DNA of 64,000 nucleotides from Gonatopus flavifemur (lineage: Eukaryota > Arthropoda > Insecta > Hymenoptera > Dryinidae): assembly GCA_018340375.1 (NCBI GenBank), contig JAFFJZ010000010.1:5952001-6016000 (forward strand), given 5' to 3'. Every line of letters starts with the position of its first letter. Position 1 is the stretch's first letter. The notes beneath the pieces are model-generated. The model saw nothing but the letters and a program-made list of their open reading frames with translations. It was not told the DNA's origin and did not search any database. The position numbers and the translations under genes were made by a program. Below, in pieces: positions 1-10,889 of the stretch.

Positions 1-54
1 GCATCTTTACGCTATTGTACAGATCGTGTGAGAAAAATTACATTATCAATTCGC

Positions 55-319
55 TAAGTGAAGAACACTTTCGCCATTCCGTCTTCTCCATAAATTTGAA
101 CAAGGAAAAAAAGCGAACGTGGCTGCTCCTCAATCGTCAACCGAAGTCTTTGATAATGAAACAGTGAGGTATCCAACAATTACCAGATGACAAGGAACGC
201 GAAGGTCGCCAGGAATAGTGCCCAAACGACGATTTGTAAGTGTTGCTCGACGAAAATCAGCTCAAGAAGAATTAACAGAAGTATTGAAGTTGATCAGGAA
301 CCAATTTTCAGGCACTTCG
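55..319 (+). pseudogene. mariner transposase pseudogene, piece 1 (N-terminal part)
   Basis: This is the N-terminal third of a decayed mariner transposase, the DDD/D nuclease and DNA-binding protein of Tc1/mariner transposons. Fragments in shifting frames resemble the family: EHFRH followed by a basic stretch near 70-110, DKEREGR near 192-212, DDL.VLLDEN near 222-262, and VDQEPIFRHF at about 288-317. Several frameshifts and stops separate them, so it cannot be expressed. At 319-321 a 1.18 kb element (322-1503) interrupts the gene. On the far side, at 1504, the reading resumes in the same frame with EAIRKIAKAG, which matches the next part of the family. The 5' end and left TIR are not visible and may lie outside the window. 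The N-terminal assignment rests on short motifs; the continuity across the insertion makes it fairly secure. Confidence 0.6.
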
Positions 320-321
320 AA

Positions 322-1503
322 CCCGTGTAGAAAATGAAGTTGGGCGCCGATCAGGTCCCGATTATTATTATTATTCGGGTCCAAATCAGGTTTTGATGAG
401 GGATGTAACGTTCGCCCAGATCTGGTTCCAATTCGTCCCTGATTTCACCCTGAATTCAAAAATGAACCACATGAGGAATTATGAATGCCAAATTCAAATC
501 TTAATCAGAACTTTATAATGTTCTTACCAAATCCCATTCGATTTGATTTGAATGAATCGTGTGAATTTGTGCAATAAGATAAAATTTTCAATATCGTTTC
601 ATTGGCTTTACCGAGAAATCATTTGGCCTTTCTGACATATCAATTCGTCTTTGGGTGATGGATTGGGATGAAAGTATATTACCCCAGAGTATCCCTAATG
701 TAATCATTCTCATAATTCACCCGTACAGCACAACCACCGATCCTCCACCTAAGACTTCGGTGGACCAGAGGTGGAGAATTGCCGGAGAAATGGGAGCCGT
801 GGAAATAAGGGAGAAATAAGGGAGAGTCTCCGTTGAGGCAATGGAGAGGCGACGGAGAAATGTCCGCCCCCTGTATTTTCAGTAAAACTTAAATTCGTGA
901 ATTCATACATTCAGATTTGGTTACGTAAATTCACCAATAAGAATTATATCGAAAATACAGGGGGCGGACATTTCTCCGTCGCCTCTCCGTTGCCTCAACG
1001 GAGACTCTCCCTTATTTCTCCCTTATTTCCAAGGCTCCCATTTCTCCACCAATTCTCCACCTCCGGTCCACCGAAGTCCTAGGTGGAGGATCGGTGGTTG
1101 TGCTGTACGGGCAAATCCAATATTTCAATTTCAATTAATTCAAATTTTTCCCGCCAACATTCAAGCTGATCGATTTGTTATGTCACTTAACCTAAGTCAT
1201 TTTGATGTTTCAGAATTACTTTCATTACAGTTATAATTACATCTTCATCAGGGATGATATCGCTGTTCTAGGGGTCATAATTCCTCATATGGTTCATTTT
1301 TGAGTTCCTAATATTCAGTTACGATCGAATGAATACGTCAAGCCCGTATAAAAATATGAATTCAGGGTGAAATCAGGGACGCATTGGAACCAGATCTGGA
1401 CCCGATCGAGCGAGCGTTACATCCCTCATCAAAATCTGATTTGGACCCGAATAATAATGATAATCGGGACCTGATCGGTGCCCAACTTCATTTTCTACCC
1501 GGG
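322..1503. mobile_element. CCC/2-bp element inserted in mariner, TSD AA
   Basis: The ends are CCCGTGTAGAAAATGAAGTT (322) and, on the other strand from 1503, CCCGGGTAGAAAATGAAGTT, one mismatch in 20. The inverted arms extend about 165 bp (322-484 against 1269-1503). AA lies at 320-321 and again at 1504-1505. Removing the element and one AA joins the mariner reading frame exactly, which confirms the boundaries. There is no coding capacity. A second element (720-1111) sits in the middle. Confidence 0.85.
720..1111. mobile_element. Long-hairpin CCC/2-bp element, TSD CA, nested in 322-1503
   Basis: Two near-identical inverted arms of 161 bp (720-880 and 951-1111) flank a 70-bp spacer. The termini are CCCGTACAGCACAACCACCG on both ends. 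CA at 718-719 is repeated at 1112-1113. The element is purine/pyrimidine skewed, with words such as GGAGAAATAAGGGAGA. A transcript would fold into a nearly perfect long hairpin. No ORF of interest. Confidence 0.85.
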
Positions 1504-1622
1504 AAGCGATACGAAAAATTGCAAAGGCAGGATAGTGGATTCTGTAAGAACTAAATGAAGTAAACAGAAGGGTGTGAATTGACACTCATCATTCTCTCCT
1601 CGTCCAACATAATAAATGGATT
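1504..1622 (+). pseudogene. mariner transposase pseudogene, piece 2
   Basis: This continues piece 1. The frame reads a KIAKAG.W segment (the region before the family's WVPHEL linker), then ELNEVNRRV, then SLLVQHNKW before the next insertion at 1623. Three in-frame stops occur at positions where the family has ordinary residues. The stretch is too short to identify alone, but order, spacing and frame agree with the pieces on either side. Confidence 0.6.
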
Positions 1623-2159
1623 CCCCCAGACAAAAATTCCCGGGTGGCCGGGATTCCCAAATTCGCATGTGGTCTCATGTCCCCGACCGGGACCAGTCAG
1701 GTTCCCACCTGGGCCTGGTGGCCAGGTCAGGTTCCCGCTCGGGTCACCACCTGGCAGATCCCGAAGGGGAACCTGAGGACTTCCAGGCAGGACCTGGCTG
1801 GTCTGGGGCAGGACCTAGCGGGTCCCGTTCGGGAACATGAGACCACATGCGAATTTGGGAATCCCGGCCACCCGGGAATTCTTGTCTGGGCCCATACAAC
1901 AAAAGTTGTTGTGCGACCATTGCTCTTGTGTTGTTTCTAAATTTACGCGAAGTTGCTGGGAGTTTGCTACGCATGTGATCAAGAGTTTCATGAAACCGAG
2001 CAACTTCCCAGCAACACGACAACAACTCAACCCAAAATCCCAGATTCACAGCATATTGTTGCGCATTTGACGACGAAACGTCCCTGCAAATTGCTTCAAA
2101 CTGTTGCTGAGTATTTTCAACAATTTGCCACATATTTGCTCAGCACTTTGCTGTTAGGG
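1623..2159. mobile_element. CCC/2-bp element split at its first CCC, TSD TT
   Basis: The right end reads CCCTAACAGCAAAG from 2159 on the minus strand. The left end is CC (1623-1624) plus C at 1893 continuing ATACAACAAAAG, because another element (1625-1890) landed inside the terminal CCC. TT occurs at 1621-1622 and 2160-2161. The interior repeats GTTGTTG/CAACAAC and TTGCTG words. It lies in the mariner between the HNKW segment and the downstream DDPKRKK segment. Confidence 0.65.
1625..1890. mobile_element. GC-rich CCC/2-bp element, TSD CC
   Basis: The terminal inverted repeats are CCCAGACAAAAATTCCCGGG and CCCAGACAAGAATTCCCGGG, with arms about 72 bp long (1625-1697 and 1818-1890). The interior is far more GC-rich than its surroundings, with repeated words around GGTTCCCGNNCGGG, CCTGGCAGG and GGTCCCG. 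CC at 1623-1624 is repeated at 1891-1892. It is inserted in the terminal CCC of the element spanning 1623-2159. Confidence 0.75.
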
Positions 2160-2168
2160 TTTATCTTT

Positions 2169-2335
2169 CTTGGTGGAAAAATTCCGTTGAATTAAATAAT
2201 TGTCCCAATTGTAACTTTCAGTGAAATTTATTGACTTTCATTGAAGTTGGTTGAAGTTTGAGGATTCTTATTGAATTGCATTGGAATATTGCTGTGCCAA
2301 AAGTGAACAAAATTCAACAACATTGTTCCGCCAGG
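2169..2335. repeat. Short inverted-repeat element with TTGAA words
   Basis: The ends match imperfectly as inverted repeats: TGGTGGAAAAATTCCGTTG at 2171 and TGGCGGAACAATGTTGTTG read back from 2333. The interior repeats ATTGAAGTT-like words. No convincing TSD is visible. It separates the middle and C-terminal mariner pieces, so it is probably another insertion. Confidence 0.45.
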
Positions 2336-2880
2336 TGAGTTGATGACCCAAAGCGTAAGAAATCTTATGTTGATCTCAGACAAGTTCCCACATCGATTTC
2401 TCAAACAAAAAATTCATGCAGATAAAGTACTGCTTTGTGTTTAGTGGAATTGGAAAGGAATATTGTATTATGAGGTATTGCAACCGAAACAGATAGTCAC
2501 TGTGGAACTACATTGTCCACAATTGAATCCTTTGGGCGAAGTATTTGACGAAGAGTGCTCGTTTACTGCCCAGGGACAACGTCCAATGGAATTATTACAT
2601 GACAATGCCAGACCACACATAGCAAAACCTGTTCGTGAAACTTTGATGTCTCTTGGTTGAGAAGTTACTCCCCAAACCTCACGCCTTCTGATTATCATCT
2701 TGTCAGATCGATAAATAACGAGGTTTAATGAGGTGCACGCTTTCGATCATTCCAAGAAGTGCAAAAATGGATTGACAACGAGGATATCCATAAGGAAATC
2801 CATGTGTTTCCCCATGCGGGGATTTTTGCACGAAGATACAGTAGAAAATCCCAGGATGGGCGGACCACCAGAATTCGCAT
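2336..2880 (+). pseudogene. mariner transposase pseudogene, piece 3 (catalytic C-terminal part)
   Basis: This holds the C-terminal catalytic part of the same mariner. Readable motifs in order are DDPKRKKSYVD (about 2345-2378), YYEVLQPKQ (from 2464), ELLHDNARPH with the second catalytic Asp (about 2598-2627), SPNLTPSDYHL with the third Asp (about 2668-2700), ARFRSFQEVQKWID (about 2737-2776) and a relic of the final LPERW..V region up to about 2850. At least two frameshifts lie between these segments, and the SPDLAPSDYH-type motif reads SPN. A sequence starting with CCC at 2850 resembles the GC-rich element at 1625 (both carry ATTCGCATG), so another insertion may truncate the 3' end. No 3' TIR was found. 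Confidence 0.8.
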
Positions 2881-5396
2881 GCCCACTCAAGTTTCCGCCT
2901 GGCAAGAATCTGAGAGATACAGAGCTCACACGAGTCCTAGATGGGAAACTCAGGAGTCTCTTTTCATCGGAATCGATAGAAATATTTGAATAATTCTTAT
3001 TATAATCAAGCGTAATTGAATCGAAAACTGGTTTGATGAAACACCGTCAACCTCTTCATTGCCACACATCCGACACATCCCACATGCCCTATGATTTGCT
3101 CACTCTATGCTAATCTACATCTTCCTTTGTCATCTCGCCCATTGATATCCTTTCTTCAGTTGTTCTCGATATATTACCATATCCCATGATGCAACCTGCA
3201 CTGCCTTCAGTTTCATCGAACAATTTTATTAACAAATTCATCTACATGTTGTACCAAATTTGATACGACCCAGATAACAAGTGAATATAAAATTCTTGAG
3301 AAAAGAAACTGTGAGAACTCAGATATATATCACTGGAAATCAACGAAAGTACAAAGAACAAATTCCTCAATGCGTATCAAGAAAAACGAACAGTGGATAG
3401 AAAAAAAAAAGTGAATCCCCGCTATGATTTCCAAGGGAGTTATGCACTTATCGTTGTCGAGCATCAGTTTATTACGCAACTCGAGATATACCTGTAGATG
3501 TTTGCTCACCACGCCCAGCACGATGGAACTCCAACATCGCGTGCCACCTATGGGAAAAGCGACTTTTTCGCCTGCGGGGCTCTGTTCCACATTTTCAACT
3601 CTTATAGCTCTTCGCATCGAGACAACTTGGCTCGACACCATCGTGTGTCAGTACGCATAAGTACCCTACACTGTCTTATTAAATACTCTTTTTTTCTCCA
3701 TTGTAACAGTAATTGACAATTAGTGGTAGTAATTATGGTATAGCTTTATAACATGTTCCTTCGTACGATGAGAATGAGATGTTTTCTTCTATCAATAAAT
3801 AACATATCTCAATTAATATGTGTTCTTTAAAATGAAACTGACATTTCAAAACGATTGAACATTTCAATAAAAACCAAAAATTTCGTTACGTATTCGACCT
3901 CAATTTTCCGTGGCCATGAAAAAGAAAAGAATGAAATCAAATTCAATTCTTCGGGTAATAAAAGAAAATTGAAAATAATTGAACTCATATTTCGCGTGGT
4001 TTCAATGTTTTCATTAATGTTTTTATTAAAAGGCATAAAATTGACAATCATCCACGCGCGGCAACGATGATTCGATCGTTGGAACTGATCGAAGGAATTC
4101 TGTTTAGGAATGTAATGGTTTTGATTTCTTTTGGGATAAATGTTCACGATATCTTCCTTTCTCTCGTCGGAATTTTCCTTGGGAAGGAAAACTTGTTTTA
4201 ATTAGGGATCTTATTTATGGAGAGCGTAGCCATGCTTCAAACTCAAAACTCAAGGATATTGATTCTAATCAGCTCTTCTTTTCATCTCACGATTGATTTA
4301 AATATTTCACTTTTGAGTATTCCCCCCTATATTTGATAGATCATCCCCACATTCATTTTTACGCATCGTAAAAAGACTATAAAAGTCTGTGATTTTCTAG
4401 ATATCGAGTTACGAGCTTGATACGTTGAATTGATTGATCCATCGATTCAAGATGATTATTATCGAAGAAGGAAGAACTCCAATTTTAAATGACCCTCCTC
4501 AACCAAGTTTTTACTCTGGGCCATAAACGACCACAATCGAATGTGTAACGAACGATTCGAGATACGGTCGAGGACGTTACGTGGGACCACACACGAGGCG
4601 TCCCATAGCACTATCCACTGGTCGGCCCGGCAGGTAATGTTTCTTTTAAGTGCGAACACAAATTGTAACTGAGACGATGGACTCGCTCGTCCCTACTCGC
4701 TCGTCTTTTCTCACTCTTGCCAAGGGCCAGGGGTGGACGCCGTGACTTGAGAAATATCTGGCGGATCCGATTTCAAAAGCCTTATAAACCGTGCTTACTT
4801 TTATGAACGAGTTTTCCATTATAAGTGATGACTAACGTGGAATCTCTTATACAAAGATCGGACGGGAAGGAGAGTTTTCAATTATGGCAGGAGATAAGCT
4901 GAGGGACAGGGAGAAGATCGCTTGATCTGATTTGTTTAGGATACTCGAGTGGAGGTTTTGAAAATGCGTGTCTCGTGTTCTCATGTTTTCATTCTCTAAT
5001 TTATCTCCAAGTTATACTCGTCACTTCATTTATAAACCAAATAGAGATTTCCTCGAATAATAATTCAAGAACTCTTTGGAATCTCAAACAGCCCTGTTAT
5101 AAGTTCAACTCCTCATTGCTTATTACAATAAAGTCAAATAAAAACTGAAGATAGAAGAAGTGTTTTATGACATGTGTTTGAGTTCAAAGTTCGAAGTAGT
5201 ATCGGAGTGCGTGGAATCATTAAACAAACGAGGTTGAAGAAATCGACGAATTTTCGCATTGTTGTTCCACCACGAATGACACTTTTGGTGTCGAGCCTTG
5301 TAGCCGATAAATCATTGGACCGCTCGAATTATGACCGACGATCATACGCCAGATAAAAGCAAAGAAAAACAAACCGAAGGTCGATCGTCACACTAC
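2881..5396. other. No recognised gene
   Basis: AT-rich DNA with only short open stretches and no recognised protein motif, RNA gene or clear inverted-repeat element. The part after about 4,650 is richer in CpG. Confidence 0.5.
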
Positions 5397-5450
5397 TCGA
5401 AAGAAGGAGAAGAAGAAGAAGAAGGATAAGAAGAAGAAAAAGAAGTCTGA
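5397..5450 (+). repeat. GAA/AGAAG polypurine microsatellite
   Basis: An almost pure A/G tract on the plus strand built of AGA and AAG triplets with small interruptions. Similar plus-strand tracts occur near 19.8, 30.95 and 58.6 kb. Confidence 0.9.
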
Positions 5451-8400
5451 AAAAAATACATACACGGAGGATTCATCCGCGATTTCACATCCGAGGATTT
5501 CGTGTTCCTCCCGCGCATTGGCATTCCGCTGTCGTTGTCGCTGTCCCGGATTCCTCTCTTTGCTCGCTTGCGTGTAGCTCTATGGTTTCTGGCTCTCCGT
5601 AGCCAATCTCGATCGAGATCGTAGAAGACTGTAAATCGTGTGCTCGGCTTGGCCTGGTCCGGTCGTTAAGACGCTAATCGTAAAGACCCGCAGCGTGAGT
5701 TTCTTATACCCAAGAGATGAGGTGCGAGCGAGAGAGAATTTCGGGCCAGGTTAAGGCAATGGCATCTCGAACATTTTATGTATGTATATGTAGCTAGAAA
5801 AAAAGGTATCATTTGTTTTCTTCTTTTACTGCTCTCTTTCCTTATAAATCACTTATACGAGAAGAATTTCCATAAGAATAAAATAGCTTGGACCGATACG
5901 CGGAGGTTAAAGGAGCCAGAGGAGATAAAAATAACGATCAGGACAGAATTAATCTTAAGCTCGATTATTTCGAATTGAGAATATGAAATGTATGATACTG
6001 TTATAAACGAATGATACTCCTTCGCTGCATGTTTTGCAAAGAATTATGAGGTAAGGTTTATCTCCTGATAATCGTAGGTCCGATTTTGTTATTTCGCTAA
6101 TATTTGGATGAAGTTTTAGAATCTCATTATATCGTTTAGCCGATCTAAGTATCTAATGATGTCGAGGGGAATAAATGAGTAATTGGATGTAATAAATTCT
6201 CCTCATTATTTGTAATTAATTACGAGAAAATGGCGAAGTCTTGGCGATATATTAAGAGTCGTGGATCATCAATAATCATGCTCTTCGAATATCAATGAAA
6301 TAGGATGTTAAATGTCATACGTAATTCACAACCATTTGAATACCTCATTTCGCGTGAGATAGAAGATTAGTGAGAACTAAGTGTACAGAATTTGCAAAAG
6401 AGAACAGCATGACTTGGAATATTTGTCATCATTGGCGTTGAGAAATGCGCATATATTCCGAGTATTGCGAAATCCAATTTCACCAAAATTCTTCAACAAT
6501 GCTGTTTGTCGAAAGACAATCATGGAAGAAATTTTTCAATATCGATTGATTGCGTAAGAAGGTTGCAATTTTCATTCAATTCTATTTTATAACCCTTGAA
6601 CTTTAAATTTGAAATACGCACTTGTACGATGTTGGGAGAAGCATTTTATCTTATAAATAAATCAATTCCTCCTCACAGGTTGAATGATATTAATTGATCA
6701 AAAGGAAAACACGAGACATTTACATTCCTTTCGACTTGAATTACTTCACATACCGAGGCACATGACTCAGTCATATACCTCGAGTATCGAGTATTTATCA
6801 AAGGGAGAAGATGAAATAATTTTCTTCATCCGCTACTGTAAAGTCTGGAATAGAATTCAATAATTCTCAAGCGTTGGATCGAAGAATATCATTAAAATCA
6901 GTCAAACATCGTGAGCATGAATTTGATAAACGTGGTGAGACCTGTCGCATAGGAGGGCTCACGCGTAATGAACAACAATTCGAGATCCAAGCGGCAGAAT
7001 CTAACCACGAAGCACGATAAATATCATCACAGGTATCCCCATCACAGGTATAGATAGAATGATCTCATTCAAGGTTCCCCGGCTCTCTTCGAATCTCAAT
7101 TTAAAAATCCTGCTCCCATTCTCGTAGGTCGTTCTAAATCTGGTATTTCCACTAATTTTATCATCCGAAGAAGATCGAGGAGCTTCTGAAATATTGGATG
7201 CTCCGCCTTAATCCGATTTCTCAGAAGCAAAACTTGAAATCGAGGCCAATGCAATCGTTTGAAAAAAGATACAAGTTACAAAATTATTCAAATAGAGCGT
7301 TCTTCGGTTGGTAAACGCCATTAGTTATCCGAGCTATGTTAGACCAGCTATGGGAGTCCGGTCACGCTCATTTACAACTTCTTGTGTTAATTTCGTAGAA
7401 GTAAGATATATGAGATATATTAGTGAAGGTGTATATGTGTGCACACGTGTATGTCATAGTCCAGACCAGAGCCTCGAGAGATAACCGTCTTTTGCCCACG
7501 CTCATAGCGTTAAAAGGTTGATCCGAAGAGAGAATGAACGAAAGTAGAAGAGTAGAGAAGAGCAATAGATTGGAAAAGGGGACATAGCCTCTTGTACTGT
7601 ACCTGTACGTGGCCGGGATTCCACCGCCGACGCGGTTTTACCCGGATTCCATAGTTAGCTTATTCTTCCACGATGCACCGTCGTTTACTCTAAAGAGCAT
7701 AGTTGAACTTGTTTGTGGAAGAATTATATATATTACTCGCTAGAGAAGTTTGATCGAATCTGAAGCACTTTTCTTTTGTATAGGAATGTGTGTTTATCGG
7801 AGAACGTTGAGTGATATTTGAGGTATAATTGTTATTCTTCGAACAGTCGTTTGTCCTCCAATTGTTTCGAAACGAAATATTCCATATTCATTTGGCATTC
7901 GAGTCGCAGGCTTGAATATTGCAAGATTGTGCGTCTCATTGCCAAGGTAGTAATTTATTCCATCACGCCAAAGCATTAGTCTCCATTGAAGAATTCATTC
8001 GAACATTCTCTTAGGAATCCTCTTACAAGTTAATTACTCTCAATGAGTAGAAATTAATATTATTCGTAATCGAGTATCGGAATCCCAACGATTCTTATTA
8101 TTCTCTACTTGACGAATCGTATTGTTTACGCGCTTCGGAAAAATTAAACAACGAGGAGAAGAAATCGATCGAATAATCAGTACGATTTGCAGTCAGAGTC
8201 GTGCATATATTCCTCCACGTACAAATATTCCAACTGAATCTTGTCGTTCGGATGCACAGTGAAATGTGTATACCCACGAGGGAATGTTGAACCTCGGCGA
8301 AATGATGAACAAATTTTGCGTACGAAATTACAAGAGACGTGCTCTCAGCTCGAAGCATGAACAAAAGCTCCGAATAAGAGTGAGAGGAGCTCGTTCACAC

Positions 8401-9062
8401 GTCGTAATGACCGGGGATATTGGTAACTGCCTGTAATCCATGGACAATCCGAAGTCACGTTCCAGTCGCTACAATACCCGCTTGCTTTCAGCGTTGACTC
8501 GCAATCAGCTTGAGAAGGTCCACTTCGGACGGAACATCTTAGTATTTCTCACATGGAATATAAAAGGTCACCTAATAATCCATATTACTATAATTCACAA
8601 TAATTGGATTTTCGAAGATCGATGAGCGCGTTGCACAAACAATTTCATATTTACAGTTCACGGATTAATGTTTGAAAAAAAAGTAATAGCATCTCCTCTC
8701 AGACCTACTCTCTTTTTTTACCTCAAATCTCCAATTACGCGTCAATTGTGGAGTTTTGGATTATTAATTGAATCCTTGATTGTACATTTGTATGTGGGAT
8801 TAGTGAAATGCTATTTCGATTGATAATGACTTTGCGATGGAAAAGATGATTTGTCACGCTTTTGGAGAATATAATTTTAATCTTATACAACGGTTTATTT
8901 ATTTGTTCAAAACGGGAGTTTTGAAAAGGATTGATTCAATTCAATCCGTCTCATTTTCAACTTGAATCATATTTTATTCCTGAATGAAGATGAAAAATAT
9001 ATCACGAGGGTCTCCTTTCGCCTCGCAATCTCTTTTTCTCTACCTCATATAAATATATCACG
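5451..9062. other. No recognised gene
   Basis: A CpG-richer part (about 5,460-5,760) is followed by ordinary AT-rich DNA. No protein family motif, tRNA-type promoter box, or TIR element with a TSD was recognised. A non-coding first exon ending at the donor-like GTGAGT at 5,695 was considered and not adopted. Confidence 0.45.
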
Positions 9063-9260
9063 CAGGAAACAACAGCTACAAGAAGGGATCTGAGGTGTTG
9101 TAACTTACTGTCGGAGCAGATGGTGTGTACTGGCTTGCTCATGAAACGTGTGGAAGGCACCCAACAAAGATTAGATCAATTTTTCACGGCTGCGAAGAAG
9201 AAAATTGTTCTTATGACTGAGGTCAACAAGCGCCAGATGCAAATCGGGACCAGAGCGTAG
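9063..9260 (+). pseudogene. Possible FEN1 (flap endonuclease) C-terminal fragment
   Basis: An open stretch ending in TAG at 9258-9260 reads LLSEQMVCTGLLMKR, then VEGTQQRLDQFFTAAKKK. QQRLDQFF is an exact PCNA-interacting (PIP) box, Q-x-x-L-x-x-F-F. The layout of a SE..V..G helix, then a short basic linker, then Q.RLD.FF followed by a lysine-rich tail is that of the C-terminus of FEN1, the nuclease that trims 5' flaps at replication forks. Only about 50-65 codons are open, and no nuclease domain is visible upstream. I infer a truncated retrocopy or gene fragment, though an isolated last exon cannot be excluded. It could also be a chance PIP box. No poly-A tail is visible after the stop. Confidence 0.4.
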
Positions 9261-9807
9261 CACCACACAGAACAAAAATAATCATTCTGACTTAGAATGA
9301 TCATTGTTCTTGTTATAAAAGTTCATGAATGTTTCAATATAGAGGAATTTAATATTGATTTCTGTTGGTTTGATTCTGTTGGCTGTCCTTTAATGAGTCA
9401 CGTAATTCCAAAAGCAGATAACAACTTGAGATGTTTTAAACGAATTCGAGTAACTGACATTTTTTAAATCCATTATCCATTATTTGTGTAATGGATAATT
9501 TTTTTAAATATAGTACATAGTCCATTGACCAAATAATCGACAATTTTTTTGAATACATTATCCATCATTCAAGTAATCGGTAATCAAATTTTGTATATTG
9601 TCTATTTTTTGAGAAATGAATGATGAAGTGATAGATAAATATGATTTTTCAAAAAATAGAGAATGTACGTATGTTAATTATGTATTACCAAAACATGAAA
9701 AAAATGAGAAATAAAAATTTATTTCTTGTCAATCTCTGGTTTGTAACCGCTAAACGCTAACGAAATTGTTTTTTTGTGAATTTAAACTCAAATACTGCAA
9801 TGTATTA

Positions 9808-10567
9808 CGCTGAAGGGAAGGCACCTCGCCGCGGCAACTGAAATTCAGTTGTTCCAACAAAATTTTAGTTGGCGTAGATGGGAGTCTATTTGTCTGAAAT
9901 ATTATTGAAAGAACTGATTCAATGTGAATAAGAAATTCAGCTATGATAACCCAGGAAAAATTGATTTAGGTCCAACGGACTAAATCTACATGGATCTAAG
10001 AAATGGAAAAAGCCAAATTGTTAGAGTGGTATTTCACTCTTCAGCCAGCCAAAAGTGAGTCTACAGAAATTTCGAGTGAAATTTCCACTATTTTAGAGTG
10101 ATAATCTAAGGTTTGAGGTTATAAACTCACAGCGGTTCCAATTCTAGAGTGGGATTCCACTCGAAGAGGACGACTGGCTCACTTCTGAGACTTAGTGGAG
10201 TGAAACGAGTGATTTTTCACTCTTCCAGATTTAGAGAGTACTTAGATCTATGGAGATCTAATTATTTTTCCACAGAAATATTAAATTCTTAGAAACGATC
10301 TGAAAGGAAGAAACAGGCAGTTAATGCCCGCAAATTGCATTCAACTAAAGTGAAATTGTTGTTGATTCAAATCTACATAAATCTGAATGGATCACTGAAT
10401 GGAAATCATTTCCCATTTTAGAGATCTAGCAAAATTTCATTAGATCTACATAGATCTGAATCATTCTTTCCCGGAAAACAAAATTTATTCAGTTCAATGA
10501 AATTTTTCATTCAGATTGGGTGAATTTCCCAGCTGTCTAATATTTGACTCAAACTTGTCTCCAAGTG
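9808..10567. mobile_element. Old CACKGAGAG-family CCC/2-bp element, TSD TA
   Basis: This is a diverged relative of the elements at 15170 and 30112. The left part aligns with the 15170 copy (GTCTGAAATATTATTG, then GTGAATAAGAAATTCAGCT). The right end, read back from 10567, is CACTTGGAGACAAGTTTGAG, then CAAATATTAGACAGCTGGG, matching the 30112 copy. TA at 9806-9807 is repeated at 10568-10569. A second element (9950-10475) sits inside. Non-coding. Confidence 0.65.
9950..10475. mobile_element. GATCT/GAGTG word element, TSD AA
   Basis: The termini are CCCAGGAAAAATTGATT (9950) and TCCGGGAAAGAATGATT (from 10475, minus strand). AA at 9948-9949 is repeated at 10476-10477. The interior is built from two repeated palindromic themes: GATCTACATRGATCT near both ends, and GAGTG...CACTC (five or more copies) in the middle. 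It is inserted in the element 9808-10567. It is related at its ends and outer words to 15472-15778. Confidence 0.7.
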
Positions 10568-10752
10568 TATATTTCAATTCCCTTAGCATTCCCACTTTGT
10601 TGCGCTGAAATCTTCAAGAAAGATCTTTAAAAAGGGCTTTTTAGACGAGTTTTCTCTTTTGAGGGAATTTTTATTCTCATGGCCCAGAGAATAAACGTTT
10701 TGCGAACCACTGATCATGAATTTGAACTCAAATTTCCAAAATTATAAATGGC

Positions 10753-10889
10753 GAATTCAAGATAGCGGTAAAAAATCCGTGAAACTGCAGGACTTTGCCA
10801 AAAATTTTGTTTTTCAAGTATCTTTTGGATCGTTCATCACGATATTGAAAATTTGAACCCATCAATTCAAGATGGCGATAAAAAATTCT
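10753..10889. repeat. Direct repeat pair with ATTCAAGATRGCG
   Basis: AATTCAAGATAGCGGTAAAA (from 10754) and AATTCAAGATGGCGATAAAA (from 10864) are about 110 bp apart. Related NAAATGGCGG sequences recur at 20.88, 35.4, 35.8 and 62.7 kb, so this is probably a decayed copy of a dispersed repeat. Confidence 0.5.

Noticed and set aside
5451..5700. Possible non-coding first exon with donor GTGAGT at 5695
   Set aside because: CpG-rich with a good donor-like site, but no acceptor, promoter element or coding partner could be tied to it.
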